DNA of 46,882 nucleotides, taken from the NCBI RefSeq assembly GCF_000423845.1, contig NZ_AUIT01000013.1, positions 1 through 46,882 on the forward strand. The letters are read 5' to 3'. Below are positions 28,641 to 36,526 of the stretch, piece by piece. Position 1 is the first letter of the stretch. Every line of letters begins with the position of its first letter. Under the pieces are notes generated by a model. The model saw only the letters and a program-made list of their open reading frames with translations, did not search any database and was not told where the DNA came from. The position numbers and the translations under genes are program-made. The stretch is from Thermodesulfobacterium hveragerdense DSM 12571. GTDB taxonomy: Bacteria > Desulfobacterota > Thermodesulfobacteria > Thermodesulfobacteriales > Thermodesulfobacteriaceae.

Positions 28641-31250
28641 ATGGGTGAGATTTTAGCAAAAAGTAAGAAGGCTATTTCATTAAAAGAACATACAGGTGGG
28701 TTACTTAATCAGCTAAAAGTTTTAATAGAGAAAATTCCAAAACTTAGAGAATATGAAATATTACTTAAACTTGCTGCCTTTGCTCATGATTTGGGAAAAG
28801 TAGCCCCTTCTTTTCAAGTCTCGTTAAAAAATTGGAACTATACGCCTCGTCCGGTTTTTCCTGATTTGCCTCATAGTTTATTTTCTTTGCTATGGCTTGA
28901 TGAGAGTAAGATTAAAGAAAAAATAAACGATGAATTTGATAGGAAATTGCTCTTTTCTGCGATTGTTTTTCATCACTGGAGAGATAATTTTCAGGATATA
29001 TTATTTGGTACGGATAAAAAATTTAAAGAAGCTGTAGGCCTGTTATTGGAAAACGAAAGTTTAAGAAATGAGTTACTAAACAATCTGAAAAATCACTTTA
29101 AAGATAATGAATTAAAAGAATTTGCAGAAATTTTAGGTTTTAACAGTGATTTTGCAGAAACTGTTGTGCGGGGCACAGGTCTTTTTGATTTTTTAATTCC
29201 ACCTTATTATTCATACTTTTTGCCGTATAGATTAGAAATGAATTTGTCTCAGAAGAAAAAATGGATTAACCTTGCAGGTAATTTAATCAGAATTGATCAT
29301 TTTGTGTCTTATATTCAAGAAGAAGGGATTGAAGAAAGTATAGAAAAAGAAATACCCGATACTTCGTTTGTGAAGAATAATATTAAAACAGAGATAAGGG
29401 GAAAAATTAACGATAGTAAAAAGTCAATCTGGCAATTAGAAACATTTAACAATTATAAGGATAAAAACATAATTCTTATTGCCCCTACAGGTTCAGGAAA
29501 AACAGAGTTTGCATTTTTATGGGGAGCTGGGACTAAATTAATATTTACTCTGCCTTTAAGAACTGCTGTAAACTCTATTTATAATCGTTCATTGAAATAT
29601 TTTGGAGAGAACAATTGTGGGCTTTTACATTCAGATGCAGATATTTATTTGTTTACGGAAGATATAAAAATAGAAGGCGAATTACTAAGAGTCTTAAATA
29701 TGGCCAAGCATTTATCCTTTCCCGTGTTGATTTCTACAGGTGACCAGATTTTCCCCTCAGCTTTGAAATATCCGTATTACGAGAAAATTTATGCTACACT
29801 CGGTTATTCGAAATTGGTTATAGATGAAGTTCAGGCCTATGATCCAAAAGCAGTTGCTATAATAGTAAAACTTATAGAAGATATCGTAAAAATTGCCGGT
29901 AAGTTTTTATTAATGACGGCGACACTGCCTAATTTTGTAAAAAAAGCTATTGAAGAAAGAATAGGAAAAGAAAATTTTGAGATTATTGACCGGTATGAAA
30001 CTGGCGAATGTAAAAAAATTGGTAAGCATAAAGTAAAACTTTGTCAGGGTGATATTGAAGATAAAATTGATGTAATATTGAGTAAGGCGGAAAAAGGAAA
30101 AAGAGTGCTTGTTATTCTTAATACTGTTGAGAAAGCACAAAATGTTTATATAAAACTTAAAGAAAAGAATAATGATATTTATATTAAACTTATTCATTCA
30201 AAATTTACGCTTGAGGATAGGAAAAGACTTGAAGAAGAGATTGTTGGACACTATGATGAAAGTCAGAGATGGATTCCAGGGACTTTTGGCAATCCCAAAC
30301 CTGATGATGAAAGAGAAGGTAAAATACTTGTGGCTACACAGGTAGTTGAAGCTTCTTTGGATATAGATGCAGACATACTTTATACAGAACTTGCACCGAT
30401 AGATGCCCTTATCCAACGAATGGGACGGGTATTGAGGCGAATCAGATGTAAAGATACTTATAAAAAGTATTTAGGTTCAAAAGAACTTTCTGAACCTAAT
30501 GTTATAGTTTTTTACCAGAAGCCAGATGATAAAAATAAGTTAACCTCTGGAGCAGGAACTGTTTATCAAAATGACCTTTTAGCTTTTTCTCTTGCGTTGT
30601 TTTTGGGAGTCCCTGAGAATAAAATAAATGAACTAAAAGAGAAACATTGGAAAGAATTAAAAAAGAATAAACCAAAAACTAAAGAGACAATCACAAGCTT
30701 TTTAAATGATTTATTTAAGTTTCTTGGGAAAAATAATCAAGAAAATATTTCTTTTTTAACCGAAGAAGATAAAAAGTTATTGGTCGAAAAATTATATGAT
30801 CTTTTGCCAGTAAATTCTGGTTACTTACACGAGTTTTATAACACCCTTGAGATTCTTGATGCAGGCTATATGTCAGATAAAAAGCAAGAGGCATTGAGGA
30901 TTTTTAGAGAAATTTATACTGTTCCAGCTGTGCCGCAACAAAGAATAGAGGAGTTTGAAAAGGCTATAGAAGAATTTTTAAATAACGATACAATTAATTA
31001 TACAAAATTCAAGACTGATGTGCTTTCAAAATTCGTTGTAAATATAGATATCAGAAAATATTTCTATAACAATGCTTTGAATTTAAAAAATGCTTCATCC
31101 ATTGCGTATGAGATTGAAATTGATAATGAAAAAATAAAGAAAATTAAAAGATGGCTCAGTGATATTTACATCTTTGATGGAGAATATGATTCATGTTTGG
31201 GAGTTTACTTTGAGAGAGCAAATCATGGACTTTCAGGAGAAATTTGGTAA
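28641..31250 (+). CDS. cas3: CRISPR-associated helicase-nuclease Cas3
   Basis: Cas3 unwinds and degrades target DNA after Cascade binding. The N-terminal HD nuclease domain has His17 and HDLGK at about residues 49-53, with FHHWR further on. The superfamily 2 helicase domain has Walker A APTGSGKTEF (about 280-289), the DExx box variant DEVQ (about 395-398), motif III LMTATLP and motif VI QRMGRVLRR (about 592-600). The C-terminal domain extends to residue 869. HD and helicase are in one polypeptide. It begins 2 nt after cas5, and its stop overlaps the next start by one base. All catalytic motifs appear intact. Confidence 0.95.
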   Translation: MGEILAKSKKAISLKEHTGGLLNQLKVLIEKIPKLREYEILLKLAAFAHDLGKVAPSFQVSLKNWNYTPRPVFPDLPHSLFSLLWLDESKIKEKINDEFDRKLLFSAIVFHHWRDNFQDILFGTDKKFKEAVGLLLENESLRNELLNNLKNHFKDNELKEFAEILGFNSDFAETVVRGTGLFDFLIPPYYSYFLPYRLEMNLSQKKKWINLAGNLIRIDHFVSYIQEEGIEESIEKEIPDTSFVKNNIKTEIRGKINDSKKSIWQLETFNNYKDKNIILIAPTGSGKTEFAFLWGAGTKLIFTLPLRTAVNSIYNRSLKYFGENNCGLLHSDADIYLFTEDIKIEGELLRVLNMAKHLSFPVLISTGDQIFPSALKYPYYEKIYATLGYSKLVIDEVQAYDPKAVAIIVKLIEDIVKIAGKFLLMTATLPNFVKKAIEERIGKENFEIIDRYETGECKKIGKHKVKLCQGDIEDKIDVILSKAEKGKRVLVILNTVEKAQNVYIKLKEKNNDIYIKLIHSKFTLEDRKRLEEEIVGHYDESQRWIPGTFGNPKPDDEREGKILVATQVVEASLDIDADILYTELAPIDALIQRMGRVLRRIRCKDTYKKYLGSKELSEPNVIVFYQKPDDKNKLTSGAGTVYQNDLLAFSLALFLGVPENKINELKEKHWKELKKNKPKTKETITSFLNDLFKFLGKNNQENISFLTEEDKKLLVEKLYDLLPVNSGYLHEFYNTLEILDAGYMSDKKQEALRIFREIYTVPAVPQQRIEEFEKAIEEFLNNDTINYTKFKTDVLSKFVVNIDIRKYFYNNALNLKNASSIAYEIEIDNEKIKKIKRWLSDIYIFDGEYDSCLGVYFERANHGLSGEIW

Positions 31251-32308
31251 TGATGGACCAAACTTTCTTCATCCTTGAATCAGTTAACAATCCAAAATTC
31301 CCCTATCGCCTGACTATCAGGCAGGGGGAAAAGGTGCTTCTTGCTATAAGGGTTCAGGATAGATGGCTCAGGCAAAAGGGGAATATCTTTTGTATAAGAG
31401 AGGACAACAAAGAGCTTGACCCACCTGTTGAGGAAATTGAAAGAGTCCCTGTTGTTTCATTAAGGCGTTATGGAAAAAGATTAGCTATTGTTCTTGATAG
31501 ACCTATAAATAAACGATGTGATTTTCTTTTTTTAAAAAAGAAATACAAAACCAAAGAAGGTGAATACGAACAGATATTCTGGAGGACTCAAAGGGCTCTT
31601 ACTGAAAGGAGCCCAAGGGTTAAGCTCAGTACTTACCACAAAGGCAAACTAAATTTGATAGTGGATGCAAATGAAAGATATCCCTGGAAATTTCCTGAAT
31701 TTGAAATAAAGAAAGAGAAATTACCTGTGGGTGATTATGCATTGATTAACGAAACAGGCATAGTTGCAGTGGTAGAGAGAAAGACTTTTGACAATCTTCT
31801 TGCTGAATTTGGCAGAATGTCTGCGTTTCATCAGCAACTTGGAGAGCTTGAAGCATACAGGTATTCAGCAGTAGTAATAGAGGCAAATTACTCTGATTTC
31901 CTTAATCCTAAAAAGATTAAATTTTATACTCCAGCTTTTGCCGCCAAGGCTATTGCTGAGCTTTATGCGATGCATCCAAATCTCGCCATAGTATTTGCAG
32001 GCAATCGCAAACTTGCCAATGAATGGGCTTATAGATTTTTTTGTGCTATAAATGCTCATGAAAATGATACCCCACATGCAAAAGTCTCTGAAGTGATTGA
32101 AGAATACGGAGCCTCTCAGGAAACCAGGGGAGGGTTATATTTCGAATTAAGAAAGAGCATCATTGAAGGATTTCAAGAAGAGTTTACACTTTCAGAAATA
32201 AAAGAAAAATTTCCACATGCATCTGTTTCAACCATAAGAAAACTGCTTAATGATTTAAATAAAGAGGGTGTTATTACAAAGTACACCAAAGGCAGGAAAA
32301 GCTATTAG
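31250..32308 (+). CDS. ERCC4/XPF-type nuclease with winged-helix C-terminus, inside the cas operon
   Basis: The middle of the protein (about residues 130-275) is an ERCC4 nuclease domain: LIVDANERYPWKF, LPVGDYALINETG and VVERKTFDNLLAEFG reproduce the GD...ERK active-site layout of XPF/Mus81 proteins. The Asp that closes the usual ERKxxxD motif is not in register (ERKTFDN, so D is one residue early), which may affect catalysis. The first 120 residues are an unrecognised basic domain; the last 75 look like a winged helix (FTLSEIKEKFPHASVSTIRKLLNDLNKEG), suggesting DNA binding. The ATG at 31250 overlaps the cas3 stop and has AGGAGA at 31235-31240; cas4 follows after 19 nt. Its role in immunity or spacer acquisition is unknown. 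It appears less AT-rich than the preceding cas genes. Confidence 0.85.
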   Translation: MMDQTFFILESVNNPKFPYRLTIRQGEKVLLAIRVQDRWLRQKGNIFCIREDNKELDPPVEEIERVPVVSLRRYGKRLAIVLDRPINKRCDFLFLKKKYKTKEGEYEQIFWRTQRALTERSPRVKLSTYHKGKLNLIVDANERYPWKFPEFEIKKEKLPVGDYALINETGIVAVVERKTFDNLLAEFGRMSAFHQQLGELEAYRYSAVVIEANYSDFLNPKKIKFYTPAFAAKAIAELYAMHPNLAIVFAGNRKLANEWAYRFFCAINAHENDTPHAKVSEVIEEYGASQETRGGLYFELRKSIIEGFQEEFTLSEIKEKFPHASVSTIRKLLNDLNKEGVITKYTKGRKSY

Positions 32309-32327
32309 AAAAAAATAGATAAAGCTG

Positions 32328-32852
32328 ATGAATGAATTAAAAGAAGATAGCTTTGACTTTCAAACACTTAAAACCAATGGTATCAAAGTAAACTATCTCT
32401 ATGTCTGCGAGCGCAAGCTCTGGCTTTTTGACAGGGGAATCCAGATGGAGTCAAAATCTGACAGAGTTCTTATGGGGAAACTTCTTGGAGAGTATTCATA
32501 CCCAAGAGATGAAAAAAAGGAAATACTTATTGACAACCTGATAAACATAGACATCGTTGGAAACAGTAACATAAGAGAAGTTAAATACAGTAACCGCCTT
32601 GCCCATGCAGATAGAATCCAGCTTCTTTATTATCTTTACTATCTAAAGCAGTTGGGTGTAGAAAAGCGAGGCATTATAAACTATCCTAAGATGCGAAAAC
32701 GAAAAGAAGTTATCCTAACGCCTGAATCAGAAAAAGAAGTTGAAGAAGCTTTGCTCAAAGTTTATGAAATAACAAAAATGGATAAACCTCCACCTCTTCA
32801 AAGAAAACCTTACTGCACTAAATGTGCTTATTATGAATTCTGCTGGGGATAA
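32328..32852 (+). CDS. cas4: CRISPR adaptation exonuclease Cas4
   Basis: Cas4 trims prespacers and selects PAM ends with Cas1-Cas2. The 174-residue product has the first cluster Cys in YLYVCERKLW (about residue 27), the RecB-like active site including REVKYS, and the C-terminal cluster ligands YCTKCAYYEFC (about 163-173), which gives the four Cys of an iron-sulfur cluster. It lies between the ERCC4 gene and cas1 (3-nt gap). Length is typical for Cas4a. Confidence 0.92.
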   Translation: MNELKEDSFDFQTLKTNGIKVNYLYVCERKLWLFDRGIQMESKSDRVLMGKLLGEYSYPRDEKKEILIDNLINIDIVGNSNIREVKYSNRLAHADRIQLLYYLYYLKQLGVEKRGIINYPKMRKRKEVILTPESEKEVEEALLKVYEITKMDKPPPLQRKPYCTKCAYYEFCWG

Positions 32853-32855
32853 AGC

Positions 32856-33833
32856 ATGAGAAACTACTATATTTTCTCAAATGGAAGACTGAAGCGAAAG
32901 GATAATACCATTTATATAGAAAACGAGAAGGGAGAGAAAAAAGCTATCCCCATTGAAGATGTAGATACAATCCATGTTTTTGGAGAAGTTGACTTAAACA
33001 GCAAAGTTCTTAATTTTCTCTGCCAGCACGGAAAGACTGTACATTTTTACAACTACTATGGATTCTACTCTGGAAGTCTCATGCCAAGAGAGAGAAACGT
33101 GTCAGGGCATCTTTTAGTAAAACAGGTTGAACATTATCTTGACTCAGAACGTAGATTTTATCTTGCTTTTTCCTTTGTAGAGGGTGCAATCTTTCACATG
33201 TTAAGAAATCTCAGAGAATACAAAAACACTGAAGGATTTCAGGAAAAAATCAAAAAAGAGTTAACTAATGCAATTGAGTCAAAAACTATTAGTGAGCTTA
33301 TGGGATGTGAGGGTAGGGCAAGAGATGTTTATTATGAAGCCTTCAATACTATTTTAAAATCCGATTTTTCAATAGAAAAAAGAGAAAAAAGACCTCCTAC
33401 AAATCCCGTTAATGCTTTAATTTCCTTTGCAAACAGCATGATTTACACAACAGTGTTGAATGAGATATATCATACCCAGCTTAACCCTACAATAAGCTAT
33501 CTTCATGAGCCAGGGCACAGGCGATACTCTCTAAGTCTTGATATTGCAGAGATATTTAAACCTCTCATAGCAGACCCAATTATATTTAAATTGATAAACA
33601 ACAAAATGCTCAGGCTTGATGACTTTGAGGAAGATGTAAATTATTGCTATCTGAATGACAGCGGTAGAAAAAAGTTTATTAAAGAATTTGACCAGAAGCT
33701 TACCACAACGATAAAGCACAGAAAAATGAAAAGAAATGTCTCTTACAGAACTATCATCAGAATTGAGTGCTACAAGCTCATTAAACATTTCATTGAAGAT
33801 GAAACATATGTGCCTTTTAAGGCGTGGTGGTGA
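32856..33833 (+). CDS. cas1: CRISPR integrase Cas1 (type I-B)
   Basis: Cas1 integrates new spacers at the leader-proximal repeat. The 325-residue protein starts MRNYYIFSNGRLKRKDNTIYIE and has the catalytic Glu in GCEGRARDVYYEAFN, the His in LHEPGHRRYSLSLDIAEIFKPLIADP and the Asp/Glu of the same segment. This layout fits Cas1 of I-B loci. It begins 3 nt after cas4 and ends 3 nt before cas2, consistent with an adaptation cassette cas4-cas1-cas2. Confidence 0.97.
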   Translation: MRNYYIFSNGRLKRKDNTIYIENEKGEKKAIPIEDVDTIHVFGEVDLNSKVLNFLCQHGKTVHFYNYYGFYSGSLMPRERNVSGHLLVKQVEHYLDSERRFYLAFSFVEGAIFHMLRNLREYKNTEGFQEKIKKELTNAIESKTISELMGCEGRARDVYYEAFNTILKSDFSIEKREKRPPTNPVNALISFANSMIYTTVLNEIYHTQLNPTISYLHEPGHRRYSLSLDIAEIFKPLIADPIIFKLINNKMLRLDDFEEDVNYCYLNDSGRKKFIKEFDQKLTTTIKHRKMKRNVSYRTIIRIECYKLIKHFIEDETYVPFKAWW

Positions 33834-33836
33834 AAT

Positions 33837-34103
33837 ATGCCGTATTTGATTGTTACATATGACATAGCAGAAGAAAGGCTAAATAAAGTGAGAAAAATTC
33901 TTAAAAAATACTTTATGTGGGTTCAGAATTCGGTTTTTGAGGGAGAGATTAGTGAGGGAAAGTTATTAAAGTGCAAGTTAGAGCTGGAAAAGGTAATCGA
34001 TAAAGAAAATGATTCTATATATTTTTACAGTCTTGAGAACAGGTTGAACTACAGAAAAACAGTCCTCGGAATTGAAAAGGATATGACAGGGAATATTTTA
34101 TGA
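33837..34103 (+). CDS. cas2: CRISPR adaptation protein Cas2
   Basis: Cas2 is the structural core of the Cas1-Cas2 integrase. The 88-residue product has the ferredoxin-like start PYLIVTYDIAEERLNKVRKIL, with the Asp of the first strand, and the FMWVQNSVFEGEI segment. It is the last cas gene, followed by the array leader. The length is normal. Confidence 0.95.
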   Translation: MPYLIVTYDIAEERLNKVRKILKKYFMWVQNSVFEGEISEGKLLKCKLELEKVIDKENDSIYFYSLENRLNYRKTVLGIEKDMTGNIL

Positions 34104-34315
34104 TTTTGCATCGAACCTGGTTTTCTGCCAAAATTTGAATAAACTTAATGAATGCTATATAATAAATAAAGATAGATTTTATTATCTTTTTTAAAATCGA
34201 TTAAAGGTTTGATGCAGATAAAATAAAAATCCAGGTTGTAGATAAAATTATAGATTGTTTTAAAATTTTTATATATAAAGCTTTTGCATGTAATTTGATG
34301 TTCTTTGACAATTGG
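34104..34315 (+). promoter_or_regulatory. AT-rich CRISPR leader between cas2 and the array
   Basis: These 212 nt contain no gene. A promoter-like pair TTGAAT (34135-34140) and TATAAT (34158-34163), 17 nt apart, points to the array. TGCATCGAACCT (34107-34118) and AGGTTTGATGCA (34205-34216) are near-perfect inverted copies flanking it, and G(C/T)AGATAAAAT occurs twice 24 nt apart (34214 and 34238). The segment 34252-34280 ends ATATAAAG, like the repeat, and lies 35 nt before repeat 1, so it may be a decayed repeat. A Cas1-Cas2 anchoring role for these motifs is inference. Confidence 0.7.
34135..34163 (+). promoter_or_regulatory. Candidate promoter of the CRISPR array
   Basis: TTGAAT, a 17-nt spacer, and a perfect TATAAT. 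Transcription would start near 34170 and read the array in the direction in which the repeat ends in ATATAAAG, the expected 8-nt crRNA 5' handle. Confidence 0.6.
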
Positions 34316-35522
34316 GGTTCATCTGAACCATGTGGGATATAAAGGTTGATATTCTAAGCTTAATGTTCCATGGTTTCAGTGGTTCATCTGAACCATGTGG
34401 GATATAAAGGTTTGATAGACGATGACAAGTATTTTTCATCTGGACGGGTTCATCTGAACCATGTGGGATATAAAGAATAAGAGATTTCATCTTGCTGCTT
34501 CTTAAGGGATAGGGTTCATCTGAACCATGTGGGATATAAAGCTGTGAGTCAGTGAGGGAGTTGACGGATGCGGTATGGGTTCATCTGAACCATGTGGGAT
34601 ATAAAGATCAAAACTTCTTCTTTTGTGAGCAAACTTACAATCGGTTCATCTGAACCATGTGGGATATAAAGAGTTTAAAGAAATCTTTGGTTTTGAACCA
34701 GAATTAGGGTTCATCTGAACCATGTGGGATATAAAGTTTTATAACCAATGTTATCCTGAAGAGGCAAAGATTTCGGTTCATCTGAACCATGTGGGATATA
34801 AAGTTGTAAACATTGCAGGTATAATCATTTCTGCAGCTCGGGTTCATCTGAACCATGTGGGATATAAAGTTTTATAACCAATGTTATCCTGAAGAGGCAA
34901 AGATTTCGGTTCATCTGAACCATGTGGGATATAAAGTTGTAAACATTGCAGGTATAATCATTTCTGCAGCTCGGGTTCATCTGAACCATGTGGGATATAA
35001 AGCCTATCTTTTTTCTTTTATTATAACATAGTTTTAAAGGTTCATCTGAACCATGTGGGATATAAAGTATGTATCTCAAAATATGTAAGAATTGATTTAG
35101 GATGGTTCATCTGAACCATGTGGGATATAAAGCCACAATTGCCTGCTCTACAATACTTTCAAGACACAGGTTCATCTGAACCATGTGGGATATAAAGGAA
35201 GATGCTAATGTATATGAAGTATTGACATATCAAGGTTCATCTGAACCATGTGGGATATAAAGGACTTTAGTTTAGAATTATTCTAATTTATCGGTTATGG
35301 TTCATCTGAACCATGTGGGATATAAAGGAGATTTTCTAAAAAATCCCTCTCGCTCTCCCACAAGGTTCATCTGAACCATGTGGGATATAAAGCTTGAACA
35401 TGTTTGTTATAAACTCATTCTTTTCATTGGTTCATCTGAACCATGTGGGATATAAAGATCGGGGCAGTGGCAGGGGCAAGAGTAAGAGAGTGCGGTTCAT
35501 CTGAACCATGTGGGATATAAAG
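34316..35522 (+). CRISPR. CRISPR array, 19 repeats of 29 bp and 18 spacers
   Basis: The repeat begins GGTTCATCTGAACC, a 6-bp dyad, continues ATGTGGG and ends ATATAAAG; all 19 copies read identically. Repeats start at 34316, 34381, 34447, 34513, 34578, 34643, 34708, 34775, 34841, 34908, 34974, 35039, 35104, 35169, 35234, 35299, 35364, 35429 and 35494. Spacers are 36-38 bp, mostly 36. The end of the repeat resembles the TGGGATTGAAAC end of many I-B and III repeats, so the plus strand is probably the crRNA strand with ATATAAAG as handle and the leader next to cas2. Spacers 7-8 recur exactly as spacers 9-10. Confidence 0.98.
34737..35002 (+). repeat. 133-bp tandem duplication within the CRISPR array
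   Basis: Positions 34737-34869 and 34870-35002 are identical. Each consists of a 38-bp spacer (ttttataacc...), a repeat, a 37-bp spacer (ttgtaaacat...) and a repeat. It looks like unequal crossing-over between repeats or re-integration of a two-spacer unit. Confidence 0.95.
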
Positions 35523-35609
35523 GGAACTCCCAAATCAATTGGCAATGTTAGAAATATTTTGTTTCTTTAGAAATTAGTAGTATATTTTAGTTAATGTATT
35601 CTTTTAACT
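35523..35609. other. Distal flank of the CRISPR array
   Basis: No repeat remnant is visible after the last full repeat. The sequence is AT-rich. On the minus strand a weak TTAAAA-N17-TATACT promoter could be drawn, but the left-side leader is the better candidate for transcription of the array. Confidence 0.4.
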
Positions 35610-35625
35610 TTGGAATACACTCGTA

Positions 35626-36017
35626 TGCCTGCTATATTGAGTTTGTCTTTAAAGTCTATCATAGGTCTTCTCATCGGTCCTTTGATGGTTTTATTTTTTA
35701 TTGCATTTGTAGTTGTTTTTTTAGTTGTTGTGTTTTTAAAAACTTTAGTAGAAGCCTATTTGATTCCTTATCTTATAAAAAAGAAAAAAAGGAGATATTT
35801 AAGAAGGCTTCTTAAAGAAAAACTTATCTCCCTTAATGTTTTTATTTATTTTTTAAATAAATATTTCTCAAATATTCCGGTAGAAGTTGGACAGGATAAG
35901 TTTTCTCTCCAATTTTCTCTAAATGCCACCACCAGTGGTCAAAAGGATACTTTTGAGGATCATCAAATAAGTCAGAAGGATCTGCCCCTTTTTGTAATAC
36001 AACTTCTATTAACATAA
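35626..36017 (+). CDS. Possible small membrane protein next to the array
   Basis: An open frame starts at ATG 35626 (or 35610). It begins with a strongly hydrophobic stretch (IGLLIGPLMVLFFIAFVVVFLVV) followed by a basic segment (KKKKRRYLRRLLKEKL), the pattern of a single-pass inner-membrane protein with a cytosolic tail. Codon use up to about 35845 looks coding. After that the frame runs antisense to the two-repeat gene, which is certainly coding there, so the real end is doubtful and this may be the broken N-terminus of a longer protein. No clear ribosome-binding site precedes it. I recognise no family. Confidence 0.3.
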
Positions 36018-36526
36018 GATCAGCGATTTGTACATCCTCTTCATCATCAAGACCTTGTTGATGAATTTCCTCTCTTGTTTCTAAAAGGGCAGGTGCAGAA
36101 GCATAATAACGAAGATCGTCAGGAAATTCACAGAATAAAACCCAACTTTTTATTAATTCACTTTGATAAGAATCGTAGATTAACCTGATCTCACCTTTTA
36201 AAGCTTTTTCGTAAACTACTCTAAGATATTCAGGAAGGAGTTCTTGGGGATAGGATTTTTCAACAATTTTATCTAAATGCCACCACCAGTGGTCTTGAGG
36301 ATACTGCATCGGCTCATCAAAATACTCTATCAACCCTTTTCCCTTTCTAAGCAAAGTTGTAATAAGGTTTAAATCTGCTTTTTTTCACCTTTGCTTCACT
36401 ATCAAGTTTATGTTGATAGATTTTTTCTCGTATCACAAAAAGATTTAAATCAGTAGCATGATATCGAAACTTAAAGCAAGAAGGTTCACATAACAGACAC
36501 CACTCGTTAATAAGCTTTGTTTTCAT
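35842..36526 (-). pseudogene. Two-repeat protein of unknown function (YPxDHWWWHL), frameshifted at an A7 run
   Basis: Reading the minus strand from ATG 36526 gives KTKLINEWCLLCEP...REKIYQHKLDSEAKV, then the frame fails at seven A (36379-36385) and stops soon after. One base less in that run joins it to ADLNLITTLLRKGKGLIEYF, then the frame open to 35842. The restored protein would have about 227 residues made of two similar units of about 105: each has a (K/E)LI-(N/K)-(E/S)-W-x-L-x-CE stretch, a DLxLI segment, and FDxPxxYPxDHWWWHLxKIxEKxYPxxLLPEYLRxxY. I know no family with this motif. Either the gene is newly broken, slippage on the A run rescues it, or the base is a sequencing error. A TTG at 36354 could start a shorter product. 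Confidence 0.7.

Noticed and set aside
34269-35079. Minus-strand open frames over the CRISPR array with repeated YIPHGSDEP peptides
   Set aside because: They are translations of the CRISPR repeats themselves; the recurring peptide is the repeat read in one frame.
35523-35640. Leader on the right side of the array with minus-strand transcription
   Set aside because: The repeat-like decayed segment on the left could mark a distal end, but the consensus-like promoter on the left, adjacency to cas2 and the resemblance of the plus-strand repeat end to known crRNA handles favour plus-strand transcription.
35842-36354. Minus-strand frame from TTG 36354 as an independent 170-residue gene
   Set aside because: The upstream sequence to ATG 36526 encodes the missing half of the first repeat in another frame, so the longer, frameshifted gene explains the data better.
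36379-36385. Programmed -1 frameshifting at A AAA AAG in the two-repeat gene
   Set aside because: The required shift is +1 (one A less), not -1, so classical -1 ribosomal slippage does not fit; transcriptional slippage or mutation remains.
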